This document shows positions 15,084-15,355 of a stretch of DNA of 15,355 nucleotides, piece after piece. Numbering within the stretch: the stretch's first letter is position 1; every line of letters begins with the position of its first letter. Source of the DNA: DATBMY01 sp036554605 (lineage in GTDB: Bacteria > Acidobacteriota > Blastocatellia > UBA7656); the NCBI GenBank assembly GCA_036554605.1, contig DATBMY010000388.1, positions 1-15,355 on the forward strand, given 5' to 3'. Below the pieces are notes generated by a model. That model was not told the origin of the DNA, did not search any database, and saw only the letters and a program-made list of their open reading frames with translations. The position numbers and the translations under genes were made by a program.

Positions 15084-15355
15084 ATGAAGCTGTTCAAAAC
15101 AATTTCCCTGAGCGCGATTTTCTTGTCGGCGTTAATCGGACTTCCGGGCCTCGGCTCGGCGCAAAAGACACCGGCCAGATTTCCGGTGATCGTTGTCTTC
15201 AACGAGAAAGCCGACCTTGAAGAATACTCGAAGTTCGCTGTCCTCGACGAGCGCTTAAACGCTGAGCCGCAGGTCTGGGGCTATCAGCATCCATCTGTGC
15301 TCGGCAAGCTCAGGATGCTTGAGAACATACATGGATTCCAGGCGAGAAACGTCTA
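15084..15355 (+). CDS. Exported protein, 5' part only; possible subtilisin-like protease with I9 propeptide
   Basis: The first 90 codons of a gene that runs off the window. GAGGAGG about 9 bases upstream supports the ATG. Residues 1-26 are a clear signal peptide (MKLFK, hydrophobic run, LGSA before the likely cut at QK). Residues 34-90 begin with FPVIVVFNEKADLEE and reach a second strand LRMLENIHGFQARNV. This strand-helix-strand pattern with a late HGFQA resembles the I9 inhibitor propeptide of S8 subtilases (IVVF at the start and a GF-A strand near the end). The catalytic domain, if present, lies outside the window, so this remains a guess. Other small exported domains would also fit. Confidence 0.5.
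   Translation, partial: MKLFKTISLSAIFLSALIGLPGLGSAQKTPARFPVIVVFNEKADLEEYSKFAVLDERLNAEPQVWGYQHPSVLGKLRMLENIHGFQARNV

Overview
The window is GC-rich and chromosomal in character, with gene-dense coding on both strands and no mobile element, tRNA, rRNA or CRISPR array that I can see. It carries a Bacillus-type three-gene succinate dehydrogenase (single-subunit di-haem cytochrome b558), a membrane HD-GYP protein with a GAF tail, a BrkB/YihY protein, a DUF885 metallopeptidase and an unusually high use of the Ile codon ATA. Together these suggest a Gram-negative soil-type bacterium, most plausibly Acidobacteriota (Blastocatellia-like). That placement is inference from gene content and codon habit, not from a marker gene.

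Layout. Positions 72-3084 (+): a GNAT acetyltransferase, then a membrane-anchored c-di-GMP phosphodiesterase. Positions 3093-4347 (-): a BrkB/YihY membrane protein followed by a small dimeric alpha/beta-barrel protein, probably co-transcribed. Positions 4509-4958 (+): a small protein that looks like a LexA/S24 peptidase domain without its DNA-binding half and without the catalytic lysine; it has its own good promoter. Positions 4962-8335 (-): the sdhC-sdhA-sdhB operon. Positions 8651-11353 (+): a 900-residue stand-alone NRPS-like enzyme with adenylation, carrier and thioesterase domains (A-T-TE). Its adenylation domain lacks the aspartate that anchors amino-acid substrates. Positions 11460-11819 (+): a small secreted glycine-zipper protein. 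Positions 11884-12816 (-): a PLP-dependent serine/threonine dehydratase-like enzyme, with a terminator-like hairpin placed directly before its ribosome binding site. Positions 12940-14733 (+): an exported DUF885 metallopeptidase. Positions 14734-15083: a long structured non-coding stretch with a promoter candidate, a 13-codon mini-ORF and three hairpins. From 15084 to the end (+): the start of an exported protein whose N-terminus resembles the I9 propeptide of subtilisin-like proteases.

How the genes work together. The sdh genes form one respiratory complex that oxidises succinate and passes electrons to quinone. The other genes are mostly single units or pairs. The two exported proteins at the right end (DUF885 peptidase and possible subtilase) suggest a peptide-degrading lifestyle. 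The A-T-TE gene is the main secondary-metabolism candidate and stands alone, with no condensation domain, phosphopantetheinyl transferase or tailoring enzyme beside it.

The observations most worth follow-up are the A-T-TE enzyme with its Asp-to-Ala change, the LexA-like protein that keeps serine but not lysine, the attenuator-like hairpin before the dehydratase gene, and the structured leader before the last gene.
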